Source: an uncultured Porphyromonadaceae bacterium (GTDB lineage: Bacteria; Bacteroidota; Bacteroidia; Bacteroidales; Muribaculaceae). Taken from it: DNA of 64,000 nt. Below the pieces are notes generated by a model. That model worked only from the letters and a program-made list of their open reading frames with translations, made no database searches and was not told where the DNA came from. Made by a program: the position numbers and the translations under genes. The number at the start of each line of letters is the position of its first letter. The first letter of the stretch is position 1. Location: assembly GCA_947175545.1 (NCBI GenBank), contig CAMWNI010000011.1, positions 1 through 64,000 of the forward strand, in the 5' to 3' direction. Shown one piece after another: positions 49,301 to 59,317 of this stretch.

Positions 49301-50102
49301 TGTAAGCGTTCAGATGGCCTTCGTAGAATCCGAACTTCGGAATCAGGACGGGGTTGCCCGTCAACTGATAGAAGTCGTTCAGCAGCCCGACGGGTGTTTC
49401 ATTGACCATCACGAAGAGGTCCAGATAAGGCGCGTTATGGCTCAGGTTGACCTCGCCGGGGGTATTGGCGCCGAAGTCGTAGGCTCCGGGAGCAAACGTG
49501 TGCCACATCAATCCGTAGCCGTTGGTCGACCAGTAGAATGGGGTGGGTGAGGCCACGCCGCCGTCGGTCCATGAGTTGGTGTTTACAATCTCAATCAGTT
49601 TGCCTTTATGGGAGAAACGACCGTTCTGCACGCCGCCGCCGTAGAAGTATTCGCCCGGCTGTTCGCGGAGTTTAAGCGTAGTTTTCTTTCCCGTGAACTC
49701 GATTGGGGCGATGGTCTCGGCAACTATGCGCCCGGTTGTCAGATCCGTGACGGTGAAAGTCTCGCCTGCGGCGGGGAAGTCGAGGCGTATTCGGTTGGTC
49801 GTAACCGTGACGCTGCCGTCAGGCCGGTTCTTGACTGTGACGGGGCCTGCCTCGGCGCGTGGACTGTCTGTCAGAATCCGGGCCGGCGGAGTAGCCTCCG
49901 GGTTGCGTGGGATTCCTCCCTGCGGGTCTGTGAATAGTCGGAACACGTTCGGGCCGTAGAAGTCAACCAGCAGAGTCGGCCGGTCGTCTCCAAGCTTAAT
50001 CTCTACGGCCGCGGGATTGATTGGGTTTGCCGTGGCCGCATAGCCTGTCATAGGCGCTGATAGCAGTAATGCCGCTACTACGGAAAATCTTGAAGATTTC
50101 AT
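46302..50102 (-). CDS. GH31-family glycoside hydrolase with FN3, F5/8C, dockerin-like and cohesin-like C-terminal regions
   Basis: Signal peptide; GH31 core (YFYGGGVQNGRFSHKG, WVLPNDGYGAGYGQTS, GVRVLKTDVAWVGAGYSFG, WTGDQTGGQWEYIRFHIPTYIGSGLSG); dockerin-like GDINKDGKIDSNDL / GDVNRNGLIDAFDIANV. Confidence 0.92.
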   Translation of the reverse strand: MKSSRFSVVAALLLSAPMTGYAATANPINPAAVEIKLGDDRPTLLVDFYGPNVFRLFTDPQGGIPRNPEATPPARILTDSPRAEAGPVTVKNRPDGSVTVTTNRIRLDFPAAGETFTVTDLTTGRIVAETIAPIEFTGKKTTLKLREQPGEYFYGGGVQNGRFSHKGKLIEIVNTNSWTDGGVASPTPFYWSTNGYGLMWHTFAPGAYDFGANTPGEVNLSHNAPYLDLFVMVNETPVGLLNDFYQLTGNPVLIPKFGFYEGHLNAYNRDFWKEDANGILFEDGKKYKESQTDNGGTKESLNGELPGNYQFSARAVIDRYNAYDMPLGWVLPNDGYGAGYGQTSTLDGNIENLRQYGEYAREKGVEIGLWTQSDLHPKEGIEPLLQRDIVKEVRDAGVRVLKTDVAWVGAGYSFGLNGVADVGELMPYYGNNARPFIISLDGWAGTQRYAGIWTGDQTGGQWEYIRFHIPTYIGSGLSGQPNICSDMDGIFGGNNIPVNIRDYQWKTFTPMQLNMDGWGANPKYPHQLGTDAEKINRAYLKLKSELLPYAYTYAREAVDGQPMVRAMFLDYPNDYTHGTATRYQFLYGPSLLVAPIYQPTRSDADGNDVRHNIYLPAGRWFDYFTGLSYGNPESDIILNNFDSPLWKLPVFVKAGAIIPMVNPNNNPSQIDKTVRIYEIWPEGKSEMTEYDDDGTTEAYRLGEYATTKITSDLNSKGELTVTIDPTVGSYPDMADLKRTELRINLTAEPKEVYGLLNGKKLKLTHAADRHEFEANDAAWMLDDSANRLGQWGIDEAAAAIPQLLVKLPAVTTTKTSVGCVVKGFELNPQIAMPAVMALNAPDAPRAELGEADIRPYAINLRWNAMPDASSVEMLFNGMTYTNLPTAEGQTEFLVEDLRPKTDYEFKLRAVNPAGSSEWTTVNVTTADNPLEFAISGITGVSTAADQPGQRLSRLFDHDDREVWHSKYGVDALPFDITLDLGSFNTLDRLEYLPRVDAGNGTILEGTVAISENGIDWTDPVAFEWKRDNSAKIMTFAGQPLARYVRLHVNKAVGNFGSGREIFVFKVPGSPSYLPGDINKDGKIDSNDLTSYTNYTGLRTGDGDFEYVSMGDVNRNGLIDAFDIANVATKLGGGIEASREVKTIDGSITLNSPKKNYLPGEEMTLTLNGHDLQALAAFSLAIPYNPAELEYIGVEPAEALAHMENLTYDRLHTSGDKVLYPTFVTIGDQPDVNGTQPLLTIRFRVKARTTQPSFRTPILVDKLLRSK

Positions 50103-50210
50103 GCGTATGAGATTCGTTTTTTCTTTTGTGAAATTGATGGATATTATTTCCCAAAGTTACGAAAATAATCTCATTCACGCAAATTGGCCGTGTCGCCGCC
50201 CTGTCTGAGT

Positions 50211-50861
50211 TTAAATTTTGCCGTCCATCCAGTCGCAGACGATTGAGCGGAAGTCGGTCATTGAGGAGGGAACGACGGCGTTGTCGAGGCAGTAGCTGCG
50301 GATTTCGTTGCGGAGTTTTTTGATGATATATTTGGAGGTGCAGTCATATTTGTTGGCAACCTCTGCCAGCCATCGGCCGTCAGAGCATGTCCGGTCAATC
50401 AGATTTTGAATATCAGGCAATGACGTATCTACCGCCGCAGAGGGGGCGGGTTCGGCGTCACACTCAGGCTTTGGTTCCGGTTCCGCTTCCCGGTCGGGGA
50501 TGGCCGCCGGTTCGGTGACTTCATTGGCGTTTTTGGCTGCTTTGGGAGCATACAGGTCGTGAAGACGCGAAGAGAGGGTCTCGCTGAAGAAGACGCGGCC
50601 GTCGTCGCTCAGGGTGAACAGGCCGAAGTCTTCGATAACGGAACGGATCAGCTTCGGATCTTCGCGCAAGTCGTAGGCGAGGATGTCATAGTCCGTGACT
50701 GCCTGATAGTCAGGCGAGTCGCGCAGACGTTCGAGCAGCATGAAGTAGACCCCATAGCCGGCTGCGCCATGAGCCAGGCGTAGTTTGATGATATTTGCGG
50801 AGTTACGGGCGTTTGAGTCGTGAGCGAATGAGCGCGGAGTGTCAATTTTTTTCTTTGCCAT
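50211..50861 (-). CDS. DUF4373/Lin1244-Lin1753-like N-terminal domain protein (phage-type)
   Basis: FAHDSNARNSANIIKLRLAHGAAGYGVYFMLLERLRD...YDILAYDLREDPKLIRSVIEDFGLF. Confidence 0.75.
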   Translation of the reverse strand: MAKKKIDTPRSFAHDSNARNSANIIKLRLAHGAAGYGVYFMLLERLRDSPDYQAVTDYDILAYDLREDPKLIRSVIEDFGLFTLSDDGRVFFSETLSSRLHDLYAPKAAKNANEVTEPAAIPDREAEPEPKPECDAEPAPSAAVDTSLPDIQNLIDRTCSDGRWLAEVANKYDCTSKYIIKKLRNEIRSYCLDNAVVPSSMTDFRSIVCDWMDGKI

Positions 50862-50952
50862 TATAAGATCAGTTTATGTTTTTTATTGCAAAGATACATA
50901 GCGGAGGCCCTCTTTGACCGTATTTTTTGTCAAGCCGGCTCTAATACGCATG

Positions 50953-50990
50953 AAAAAAGGCCGCGCTCAGGGTTGAGCGCGACCTTTTTT
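50953..50990 (-). terminator. Terminator of rpsA
   Basis: AAAAAAGGCCGCGCTC (50953-50968) / GAGCGCGACCTTTTTT (50975-50990). Confidence 0.85.
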
Positions 50991-51013
50991 GAGGTTGTTT
51001 TTTGTCGGTTGGC

Positions 51014-52804
51014 TTATTCGCCGGCTTCCAGCTTCTGCTTCAGAGCTGCGAGAGCCTCGAGGTCACCGAGAGTGGTCTTCTCGGGAGCGGGCAGTGCGTT
51101 GGTCTCTTCAGCCTGACGGGGAGCGCGGTTAGCGCGAGCGGCCTTGCGCTCAGCCTTGCGTTCAGCCTTGGTGTCATCTTCGTGGATGCGGCTGTGGCTC
51201 AGGATGATGCGGCGGTTGTCCTTGTTGAATTCAATAACCTTGAATGCGAGGGTTTCGCCGGCCTTGGCCTGGCTGCCGTCTTCCTTAACGAGGTGGCGGG
51301 GAGTAGCGAAGCCTTCAACGCCTTCAGCGAGAGAAACAACTGCGCCCTTTTCCATCAGGTCGGTGATGGTACCCTGATGAACGGTGCCTACTGCATACTG
51401 TTCTTCGAGAGCGTTCCAGGGGTTGTCTTCAAGCTGCTTGTGGCCGAGGCTCAGACGACGGTTTTCCTTGTCGATTTCCAGAACCTGAACTTCGATGGGA
51501 GAGCCAATCTGAGTGAATTCGCTGGGGTGTTTGATTTTCTTGGTCCAAGAGAGGTCAGAGATGTGAATCAGACCGTCAACGCCTTCTTCGAGTTCAACGA
51601 ACACGCCGAAGTTGGTGAAGTTGCGGACCTTTGCGGTGTGGCGGCTGCCAACGGGGAAGCGAACCTCGATGTCGGCCCAGGGATCCTGTTTGAGCTGCTT
51701 GAGGCCGAGGCTCATCTTGCGGTCTTCGCGGTCGAGGGTGAGGATAACGGCTTCAACCTCGTCGCCGACTTTCAGGAAGTCCTGAGCTGAGCGGAGGTGC
51801 TGGCTCCATGACATTTCGCTGACGTGAATCAGGCCTTCTACGCCGTGAGCAACTTCAACGAATGCGCCGTAGTCTGCCATAACGACAACCTTACCGGAGA
51901 TCTTGTCGCCAACCTTGAGGTTTGCGTCAAGGGCATCCCAGGGGTGGGGCTGGAGCTGCTTGAGACCGAGGGCAATACGCTTCTTTTCGTCGTCGAAGTC
52001 GAGGATAACGACGTTGAGAGTCTGGAACGGCTCAACAACTTCGCTGGGGTGAGAAACACGGCCCCAAGACAGGTCGGTGATGTGAATCAGACCGTCTACG
52101 CCGCCAAGGTCGATGAATACACCATAGGGGGTGATGTTCTTGACCTGACCTTCGAGTACCTGACCCTTTTCGAGTTTGGCAATGATTTCTTTCTTCTGCT
52201 GTTCCAGCTCAGCTTCGATGAGAACTTTGTGGCTGACAACAACATTGCGGTATTCCTGGTTGATTTTAACGACTTTGAACTCCATGGTCTTGCCAACGAA
52301 GATGTCGTAGTCGCGGATGGGCTTGACGTCAATCTGAGAGCCGGGAAGGAAGGCTTCGAGGCCGAAGACGTCAACAATCATGCCGCCTTTGGTGCGGCAC
52401 TTGATGTAGCCCTTGATGATTTCGTCATTTTCAAGAGCCTGGTTCACGCGATCCCATGCGCGTGCTGCACGAGCCTTCTTGTGGCTCAGGATGAGCTGAC
52501 CTTTTTTGTCTTCCTGGTTTTCGATGAAAACCTCAACAACGTCGCCGACTTTGACGTCGGGGTTGTAGCGGAATTCGCTCATAGGGATGATGCCGTCGCT
52601 CTTGTAGCCGATGTTAACCACCGCTTCGCGCTTGTTGAGGGCGATGATGGTACCTTCGATTACCTGCTGATCCTTGACCTGACCGAGCGACTGATCGTAG
52701 GTCTTGGTGAGTTCCTCACGCGTCTTCTCGGTGTTGGTCACGCCGTTTTCAAAGGCATCCCAGTCGAAGTCCGCAATGGGGGAGTTGTTTAATTGGTTTG
52801 ACAT
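51014..52804 (-). CDS. rpsA: 30S ribosomal protein S1
   Basis: Multiple S1 repeats (GVFIDLGGVDGLIHITDLSWGRVSHPSEV; GAFVEVAHGVEGLIHVSEMSWSQHLRS; GVFVELEEGVDGLIHISDLSW). Confidence 0.97.
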   Translation of the reverse strand: MSNQLNNSPIADFDWDAFENGVTNTEKTREELTKTYDQSLGQVKDQQVIEGTIIALNKREAVVNIGYKSDGIIPMSEFRYNPDVKVGDVVEVFIENQEDKKGQLILSHKKARAARAWDRVNQALENDEIIKGYIKCRTKGGMIVDVFGLEAFLPGSQIDVKPIRDYDIFVGKTMEFKVVKINQEYRNVVVSHKVLIEAELEQQKKEIIAKLEKGQVLEGQVKNITPYGVFIDLGGVDGLIHITDLSWGRVSHPSEVVEPFQTLNVVILDFDDEKKRIALGLKQLQPHPWDALDANLKVGDKISGKVVVMADYGAFVEVAHGVEGLIHVSEMSWSQHLRSAQDFLKVGDEVEAVILTLDREDRKMSLGLKQLKQDPWADIEVRFPVGSRHTAKVRNFTNFGVFVELEEGVDGLIHISDLSWTKKIKHPSEFTQIGSPIEVQVLEIDKENRRLSLGHKQLEDNPWNALEEQYAVGTVHQGTITDLMEKGAVVSLAEGVEGFATPRHLVKEDGSQAKAGETLAFKVIEFNKDNRRIILSHSRIHEDDTKAERKAERKAARANRAPRQAEETNALPAPEKTTLGDLEALAALKQKLEAGE

Positions 52805-52890
52805 AAAGTTATTTAGTTAATAAAAAGTGATAGTCTCGCTTATTTGGGTGCAAAGTTACGAATTTTTAGCGAAATAAAAAACACTTGGGC

Positions 52891-52931
52891 AAAAAATAAG
52901 CGGCAACCCGCCGTTGGTGGAGGGTTGCCGC
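52891..52931 (-). terminator. Terminator of gap
   Basis: GCGGCAACCC (52900-52909) / GGGTTGCCGC (52922-52931); minus-strand T run TTATTTTTTG downstream. Confidence 0.75.
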
Positions 52932-52968
52932 CGCTATTGTTGAAGTTTTAAGTTGACGGGCGTTGGAA

Positions 52969-53982
<1,014 letters not shown>

Positions 53983-54040
53983 TTACTTAATGTTTGATTA
54001 GTATTGGGTTTTAAATGATTTTGCTTGAATTACAGCGCTG

Positions 54041-54071
54041 CAAATTTACAAAAACTTTTCTCTCCGCGCAA
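54041..54071 (-). promoter_or_regulatory. Promoter of gap
   Basis: Minus strand TTG (54071-54069), 20-nt spacer, TAAATTTG (54048-54041). Confidence 0.6.
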
Positions 54072-54117
54072 TAATTTCAACTAATATTTAACGAAAATTT
54101 TCACTAATCAATTCTCA

Positions 54118-55335
54118 TTATTCGTAGCGAAGGGCTTCTATCGGGTCGAGATTCGCCGCCTTCTGGGCCGGATACCATCCGAAGAAGATGCCTGTGACCG
54201 TGCAGACTGCGAAGGAGAGGATGACGGAGTAGGCCTGGATGTAGACCGGCCAGTGGGCAATCACGTTGACGAGCCAGGAGGCGAGAACGCCGACAAGGAT
54301 GCCGATTATGCCGCCGCTGACGCTGATGATGATGGCTTCAATGAGGAATTGCGAGAGTATGTCGATTCCGCGTGCGCCGATTGACATGCGCAGTCCGATT
54401 TCGCGCGTGCGTTCCGTCACGGAGACGTACATGATGTTCATGATGCCGATGCCGCCGACGAGCAGCGAGATGCCCGCGATGCAGGCAAGCAGGACGGTCA
54501 TCATGTCGCTGGTGGAGTTCATCATTTCGCTGAGTTCCTGCTGCGACCGGATTTCAAAGTCGTTGTCGGCCTCGGGCTTGAGGCGATGGCGCTCGCGCAG
54601 CACTTCGGTGATGGCCTCGATGGTCGCGTCGGTGTCGTTCTCGTCCGTTGCGCTGGCGAAAATGCCCTGTATGTAGTCAATGGCGAGGATGCGCTTCATG
54701 ACGGTCGTATAGGGGGCAATGACGACGTCATCCTGGTCCATGCCCATTGAGTTAGTGCCTTTCGATTCAAGCACTCCGATGACTGTCATCGGGATTTTTC
54801 CGAAGCGGATCACCCGGCCAATCGGGTCTTCTCCGTTGGGGAAGAGATTGTCAACGACGGTTTTGCCGAGAATGCAGACCTTGGAGGCCGATTTTATGTC
54901 CTGGTCGGTGAACATTGCGCCATCCTTGACTTTAAATTTGCGTATTTCGAGGTAGTCAGGTGTCACGCCGTAGACCGACGACGGATAGTTGTTGTTGCCG
55001 TTGACCAGTTGACCGCCGGAGGTGACCGATGGGGAAATCGCGGCAACTCCGGGCAGTTCGCCGAGGGCTTCGTAATCGCTGACTTCGAGCGTCTGCATGT
55101 CGTCGGCGCTTTGGCGCACACCGCCACGCTGCATGTTTCCGGGGTGAATCATAATCATGTTTGATCCCATTTCGGAAATCTGCGCCTTGATGCTGTTTTT
55201 AGAACCCTGGCCGATTGCGAGCATCGTAATTACGGATGCAACGCCGATAATGATGCCGAGCATGGTGAGGAAACAGCGCAGTTTGTTGTTGTTGAGAGCC
55301 TTGAGGGCTATTTTCAGTAGATTGGCAATGTTCAT
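54118..55335 (-). CDS. MacB-type ABC transporter permease
   Basis: FLTMLGIIIGVASVITMLAIGQGSK, GGIGIMNIMYVSVTERTREIGLRMSIGA. Confidence 0.94.
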   Translation of the reverse strand: MNIANLLKIALKALNNNKLRCFLTMLGIIIGVASVITMLAIGQGSKNSIKAQISEMGSNMIMIHPGNMQRGGVRQSADDMQTLEVSDYEALGELPGVAAISPSVTSGGQLVNGNNNYPSSVYGVTPDYLEIRKFKVKDGAMFTDQDIKSASKVCILGKTVVDNLFPNGEDPIGRVIRFGKIPMTVIGVLESKGTNSMGMDQDDVVIAPYTTVMKRILAIDYIQGIFASATDENDTDATIEAITEVLRERHRLKPEADNDFEIRSQQELSEMMNSTSDMMTVLLACIAGISLLVGGIGIMNIMYVSVTERTREIGLRMSIGARGIDILSQFLIEAIIISVSGGIIGILVGVLASWLVNVIAHWPVYIQAYSVILSFAVCTVTGIFFGWYPAQKAANLDPIEALRYE

Positions 55336-56075
55336 CAGTCGTTGTCGGTTGGTAGGTTTTCAAACGCTTCGCGGGCCGATGCGGGCGCGGGGTTGAGCGT
55401 GTCGGAAATTATATGGCCGTCGCGCAGAACGATGTTGCGTGACGAATAGTCGGCCAACTCAGGGTTGTGGGTGACAAATATAATCGTGCGCCCGCGCGCG
55501 TGAAGTTCTTGAAAGAGCATCAGGATGCTGAACGAGGTGCGGGTGTCGAGGTTTCCTGTTGCTTCGTCTGCCAGAATGATGACGGGGTCGTTGACCAATG
55601 CGCGGGCAATTGCAACGCGCTGCTGCTGTCCGCCTGACATTTGGTTGCTCTTGTGGTTCAGGCGCTGGCTGAGGCCGACGGCGTCGAGGGCGGCGATTGC
55701 GCGCTCGCGCCGTTCCTTGGCGCTCACCTGAGAGTTATAGAGCAGCGGCAGTTCAACATTTTCTATGGCCGTTGTTTTCGGCAGCAGGTTGTAATTCTGG
55801 AAAACGAAGCCGATTTTGCGGTTGCGGGTGACCGCACGCTGGTTTTTTGACATGGAGCGCACCGAAACGCCGTCAAGCAGATAGTCGCCGGAGGTTGGAG
55901 TGTCCAGACAGCCAAGAATGTTCAGCAGGGTCGATTTGCCGGAGCCGGATGTTCCCATTATGGTGACGAACTCTCCTTCGCGAATCGAGAAGGAGACCCC
56001 GCGGAGGGCCTTTACCTTCTCGCCGCCGACGATGAATTCGCGGCGCAGTTCTTCGATTTTAATGATTTCTTTCAT
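55335..56075 (-). CDS. MacB-type ABC transporter ATP-binding protein
   Basis: [49 protein letters not shown]. Confidence 0.96.
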   Translation of the reverse strand: MKEIIKIEELRREFIVGGEKVKALRGVSFSIREGEFVTIMGTSGSGKSTLLNILGCLDTPTSGDYLLDGVSVRSMSKNQRAVTRNRKIGFVFQNYNLLPKTTAIENVELPLLYNSQVSAKERRERAIAALDAVGLSQRLNHKSNQMSGGQQQRVAIARALVNDPVIILADEATGNLDTRTSFSILMLFQELHARGRTIIFVTHNPELADYSSRNIVLRDGHIISDTLNPAPASAREAFENLPTDND

Positions 56076-56099
56076 GTTTCCGGAACTTTTCGGTGGGGA

Positions 56100-57227
56100 T
56101 TACTTCTTTTTGTTTCGGCCCGGAGGCTGAGGCGCGAATGGGCTGACTTCACCTTGCTGGGGCTTGCCGGTCTCGACGGTGGCATATCCGGTGGCTACGC
56201 TTGTGCCGTCGGCAAGTCCGCCTGTGATTTCAGTCTTGATTCCGTTGCTTTGGCCAATGGTGACCACTGCGGGGCTGATTGAATCGCCCGTGGCAACCCA
56301 GACAACGCGTTCGTCTTTTGCATTGATTTGCGGTGCGCGTCGTCCGTCGGCCGGTTCGAAGGTGAAGGCCTTTGCCGGCAGCAGAAGCACGTTTTCGTCG
56401 CGGAGAACGTAGATTGTAAGGTTGGCCGTCAGGCCCGGAATCAGTTTGTGGTCCGGATTCGGCGCGTCAACGACAACCTCGTAGGTGACGACGTTGCTCT
56501 CCGTTGTCGGATTCAGACGGACCTGGGTGACCTTTCCTTCAAAAATCTCGTCAGGATATGCGTCGACCGAGAAGTTGACAGGCTGACCGGGTTTTACGCG
56601 GCCGATGTCTGCTTCGTCGACATTGCCGATTACCTGCATGTTGTCCAGGTCGGCAATCGTGTAAAGGTTTGCAACATTCATGTTGGAAACGACGGTCTGT
56701 CCAACTTCAACGTCGCGCGAAATCACGATGCCGTCAATCGGGGAGTAAATCTCGGCGTAGTTCAGGTTTTTTGCGGCGCGGACGCGGTCGGCCTTCGCCT
56801 TGTCGTAGGCGGTTTTTGCCACTTTCAGGTCTTTTTCCGACGTCTGGAACTCATAGTCGCTGATGAGTTTCTTTTCGTGGAGGGCTTTGTCGCGTTCGAA
56901 GTTTGTCAGATTGTATTCGTAGGTCAGTTTGGCGGATTCGACGTTCGCTTCCGCGCTGGTCAGTTCGCTCTGAAGCAGTGTCTTTTCAATTTCGGCGATA
57001 AGTTCACCTTTCCTGACAACTGAGTTATAGTCAGCATAGAGTTTGTCGACGATGCCGGTTACCTGCGTGCCGACGTCGACCTGAGTGACAGATTCGATTG
57101 TGCCTGTGGCGGTGACGGTTTCGGTCAGCTCGCCGCGCTCGGCGGTCACCGTTTCGAGTCTGACAGTTTCTTTTTTGCCGCATGATGCAAGAGCGAGAAT
57201 CGCGGCAGCGAAAATCAGTTTTTTCAT
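56100..57227 (-). CDS. MacA-like periplasmic adaptor (membrane fusion protein)
   Basis: Lipoprotein-like N-term ALASCGKKE; VTATGTIESVTQVDVGTQVTGIVDKLYADYNSVVRKGELIAEI; upstream of MacB genes. Confidence 0.94.
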   Translation of the reverse strand: MKKLIFAAAILALASCGKKETVRLETVTAERGELTETVTATGTIESVTQVDVGTQVTGIVDKLYADYNSVVRKGELIAEIEKTLLQSELTSAEANVESAKLTYEYNLTNFERDKALHEKKLISDYEFQTSEKDLKVAKTAYDKAKADRVRAAKNLNYAEIYSPIDGIVISRDVEVGQTVVSNMNVANLYTIADLDNMQVIGNVDEADIGRVKPGQPVNFSVDAYPDEIFEGKVTQVRLNPTTESNVVTYEVVVDAPNPDHKLIPGLTANLTIYVLRDENVLLLPAKAFTFEPADGRRAPQINAKDERVVWVATGDSISPAVVTIGQSNGIKTEITGGLADGTSVATGYATVETGKPQQGEVSPFAPQPPGRNKKK

Positions 57228-58513
57228 ATATTTACGGTTGCGGTGCGATAAAATTCAATCATTTTTTGACCTAGCATGGCCATGAATTTGGCCTGAAGCA
57301 GCGTGTGTTGAGCTTCTGTCAGCGAATTGTGGGCCGTAAGCAATTCAATCGGGTTGACGTAGCCGACGGCAAATTTCTCGTTGGCAAGTTCGTCGGCCAG
57401 GCGGGCCGCTTCGAGCTGGCTCTCGGCTGCTACGTAGCGCGAACGGGCGGCCTCGGTGTCGACATACCAGTTTTCGACAATCTGGGCCAGCTCCGTGCGG
57501 CGCTTTTCTATGTCAAGACTTGCATCGAGTTGCGCGACTTTTGCGCGTGCGATGGCCGCTTTCGTCTTGCGGTTGTCCAGAATCGGCACTGAGAGCGTAA
57601 GGCCGACTGACTCGTTCAGACCGCGTTTCATTGACGTCCCGAAGGCATCGCCGGGGGCATTGTAACCGGTGCCGACTCCCGCATTCAGGCGCAGGTTCGG
57701 CATGCGTCCGGCGCGTGCAATCGTTTCGTCAAGTTCCGATGATGAAGCCTGTGCTTGCAACCCGCGAATTTGCAGGTCAGTCTGCAACGCAAGGTCATAA
57801 CTCTCGGCAATCGGCGGCAGCGGAGCCATGACCGCCGTCGAATCCCAATTGACGGGAGCGGGAGCCACTTCGGCGTCAATTCCGAGTTCAAGAATCTGTT
57901 TCAGCTCCATCAGTCGGTTACGATACGTCCCTTGGGCGTTGACGAGAGCATATTTGTCTTGCTCGGCCTGCGATTTCAGTTGTGCGTAGTCAACGCGCGA
58001 GAGTTTGCCGGACTCCATCAGCCGTTCGGCGCGAGCGGCCTGCGCTTCACTCAGTCGCGATGCCTCTTCGTAGATTCCGATGCTTTCGCCGGCGTAAAGA
58101 ATGTTGAGGTAGACCTGGAGCAGGTCGGTTTCCAGCGTTCGCATGACTGCGCCGGAGTTCAGACGTGCAATCTCAATCTGAAGCTTGTTCTGCTTGATGG
58201 TGTTTTCACGCTGTCCGCCGTTCCATACTGTCCACCCGGCATTCAGACCGTAGGAACTGTTGTAAGCATTCTTCGGGTCGTTGCCCCAGGGGGTGTTGAC
58301 AAAGCCGTGGGTCGTTGCAAAGTCAAGCGACGGCTGCCACTGGCCTTTCGATTCAAGAAGATTTGCGTCGGCAGTCTGCTCTGTCAGGCGGGACTTCAGC
58401 AGGCTGATGTTATGCTCCCGGGCATAATCGACGCAGTCTGAAAAAGTCCACTCCCCGGCCATCACGGTCGAGGAGCAGAGAAGTATTGCCACACAATTGA
58501 ATAGCTGTTTCAT
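57224..58513 (-). CDS. TolC family outer membrane efflux protein
   Basis: Signal peptide; coiled-coil OEP repeats; LTLSVPILDNRKTKAAIARAKV; ATGA-like overlap with MacA. Confidence 0.92.
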   Translation of the reverse strand: MKQLFNCVAILLCSSTVMAGEWTFSDCVDYAREHNISLLKSRLTEQTADANLLESKGQWQPSLDFATTHGFVNTPWGNDPKNAYNSSYGLNAGWTVWNGGQRENTIKQNKLQIEIARLNSGAVMRTLETDLLQVYLNILYAGESIGIYEEASRLSEAQAARAERLMESGKLSRVDYAQLKSQAEQDKYALVNAQGTYRNRLMELKQILELGIDAEVAPAPVNWDSTAVMAPLPPIAESYDLALQTDLQIRGLQAQASSSELDETIARAGRMPNLRLNAGVGTGYNAPGDAFGTSMKRGLNESVGLTLSVPILDNRKTKAAIARAKVAQLDASLDIEKRRTELAQIVENWYVDTEAARSRYVAAESQLEAARLADELANEKFAVGYVNPIELLTAHNSLTEAQHTLLQAKFMAMLGQKMIEFYRTATVNI

Positions 58514-58639
58514 AAAAGCGAGTAAATTTCTTACGTCAGTAAATGAGTTGTCTTCAATTCACCGGCAAATTTATCGCCAACACCTATAATTATGCAAAAA
58601 AGTTCAACGAATTGCCCCGATTTTTCAACGAATGGCCGG

Positions 58640-59248
58640 TCAGGAGGGACGTTTAGGTCGCGATTTGCGAATCAAGAGCCAATATCCGGTCAGCGGCAGC
58701 GAGGCTCCGACAAGGGCTGACAAGCACCAGAGGATACGTGTTGTCAGCGAGCCGATGCGTCCGGTGTGGAGCGCATGAATCGTATGGAACAGCGGTTCAT
58801 CCGTCATTCCGTCAAACAGGAAGTAGACGCCGTCGCGAAACCAGCCGAAGGACCATGTCAGCCCCGTCAGTGCGCAAAGCAGCAAAATGATGGTGACGTA
58901 TACCCCGAGGGCTACGTGCATTCCCCGCAGCGGGGTGGGGAACATCGGGTTGAGGCTGTGTCGCAATCCGTGGGAGGCGCGGCGCATCCACATTGCAACG
59001 CCGGAAATCAGAATGACCGGCAACACCAGGGCCGAAATGCCGACAAACAGACGCCCCGCCTGCCCCATGGCGAGGGAGCGGTGGATGGACTCCACGGTGC
59101 GAAAAAATGCGAGTCGGCCGGTTTCGGTAGGGGCCAGGATGACGGTCAGCTCGCGCTCGAAAGCGAGAATCGAACCGCTGAGGCATATTGCAGACAGTAT
59201 CAGTCCGAAGGGCAGAGAAACCCACTTGTGAAATTTTCGCCAGATCAT
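58640..59248 (-). CDS. Short PepSY_TM-family membrane protein
   Basis: RKFHKWVSLPFGLILSAICLSGSILAFERE, SIHRSLAMG, GMHVALGVYVTIILLLCALTGLTWSFGWF, HALHTGRIGSLTTRILW; only 202 aa. Confidence 0.75.
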   Translation of the reverse strand: MIWRKFHKWVSLPFGLILSAICLSGSILAFERELTVILAPTETGRLAFFRTVESIHRSLAMGQAGRLFVGISALVLPVILISGVAMWMRRASHGLRHSLNPMFPTPLRGMHVALGVYVTIILLLCALTGLTWSFGWFRDGVYFLFDGMTDEPLFHTIHALHTGRIGSLTTRILWCLSALVGASLPLTGYWLLIRKSRPKRPS

Positions 59249-59317
59249 GGCTGCAAATATAGGAAAATATCTCGTTAGATGTCAATGATAATTGAAAAAA
59301 TGGTTATATTTGCGGCT

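Noticed and set aside
51824-52792. 322-aa plus-strand ORF inside rpsA
   Set aside because: Antisense to the repeated S1 domains; the periodic pattern just mirrors the S1 repeats.
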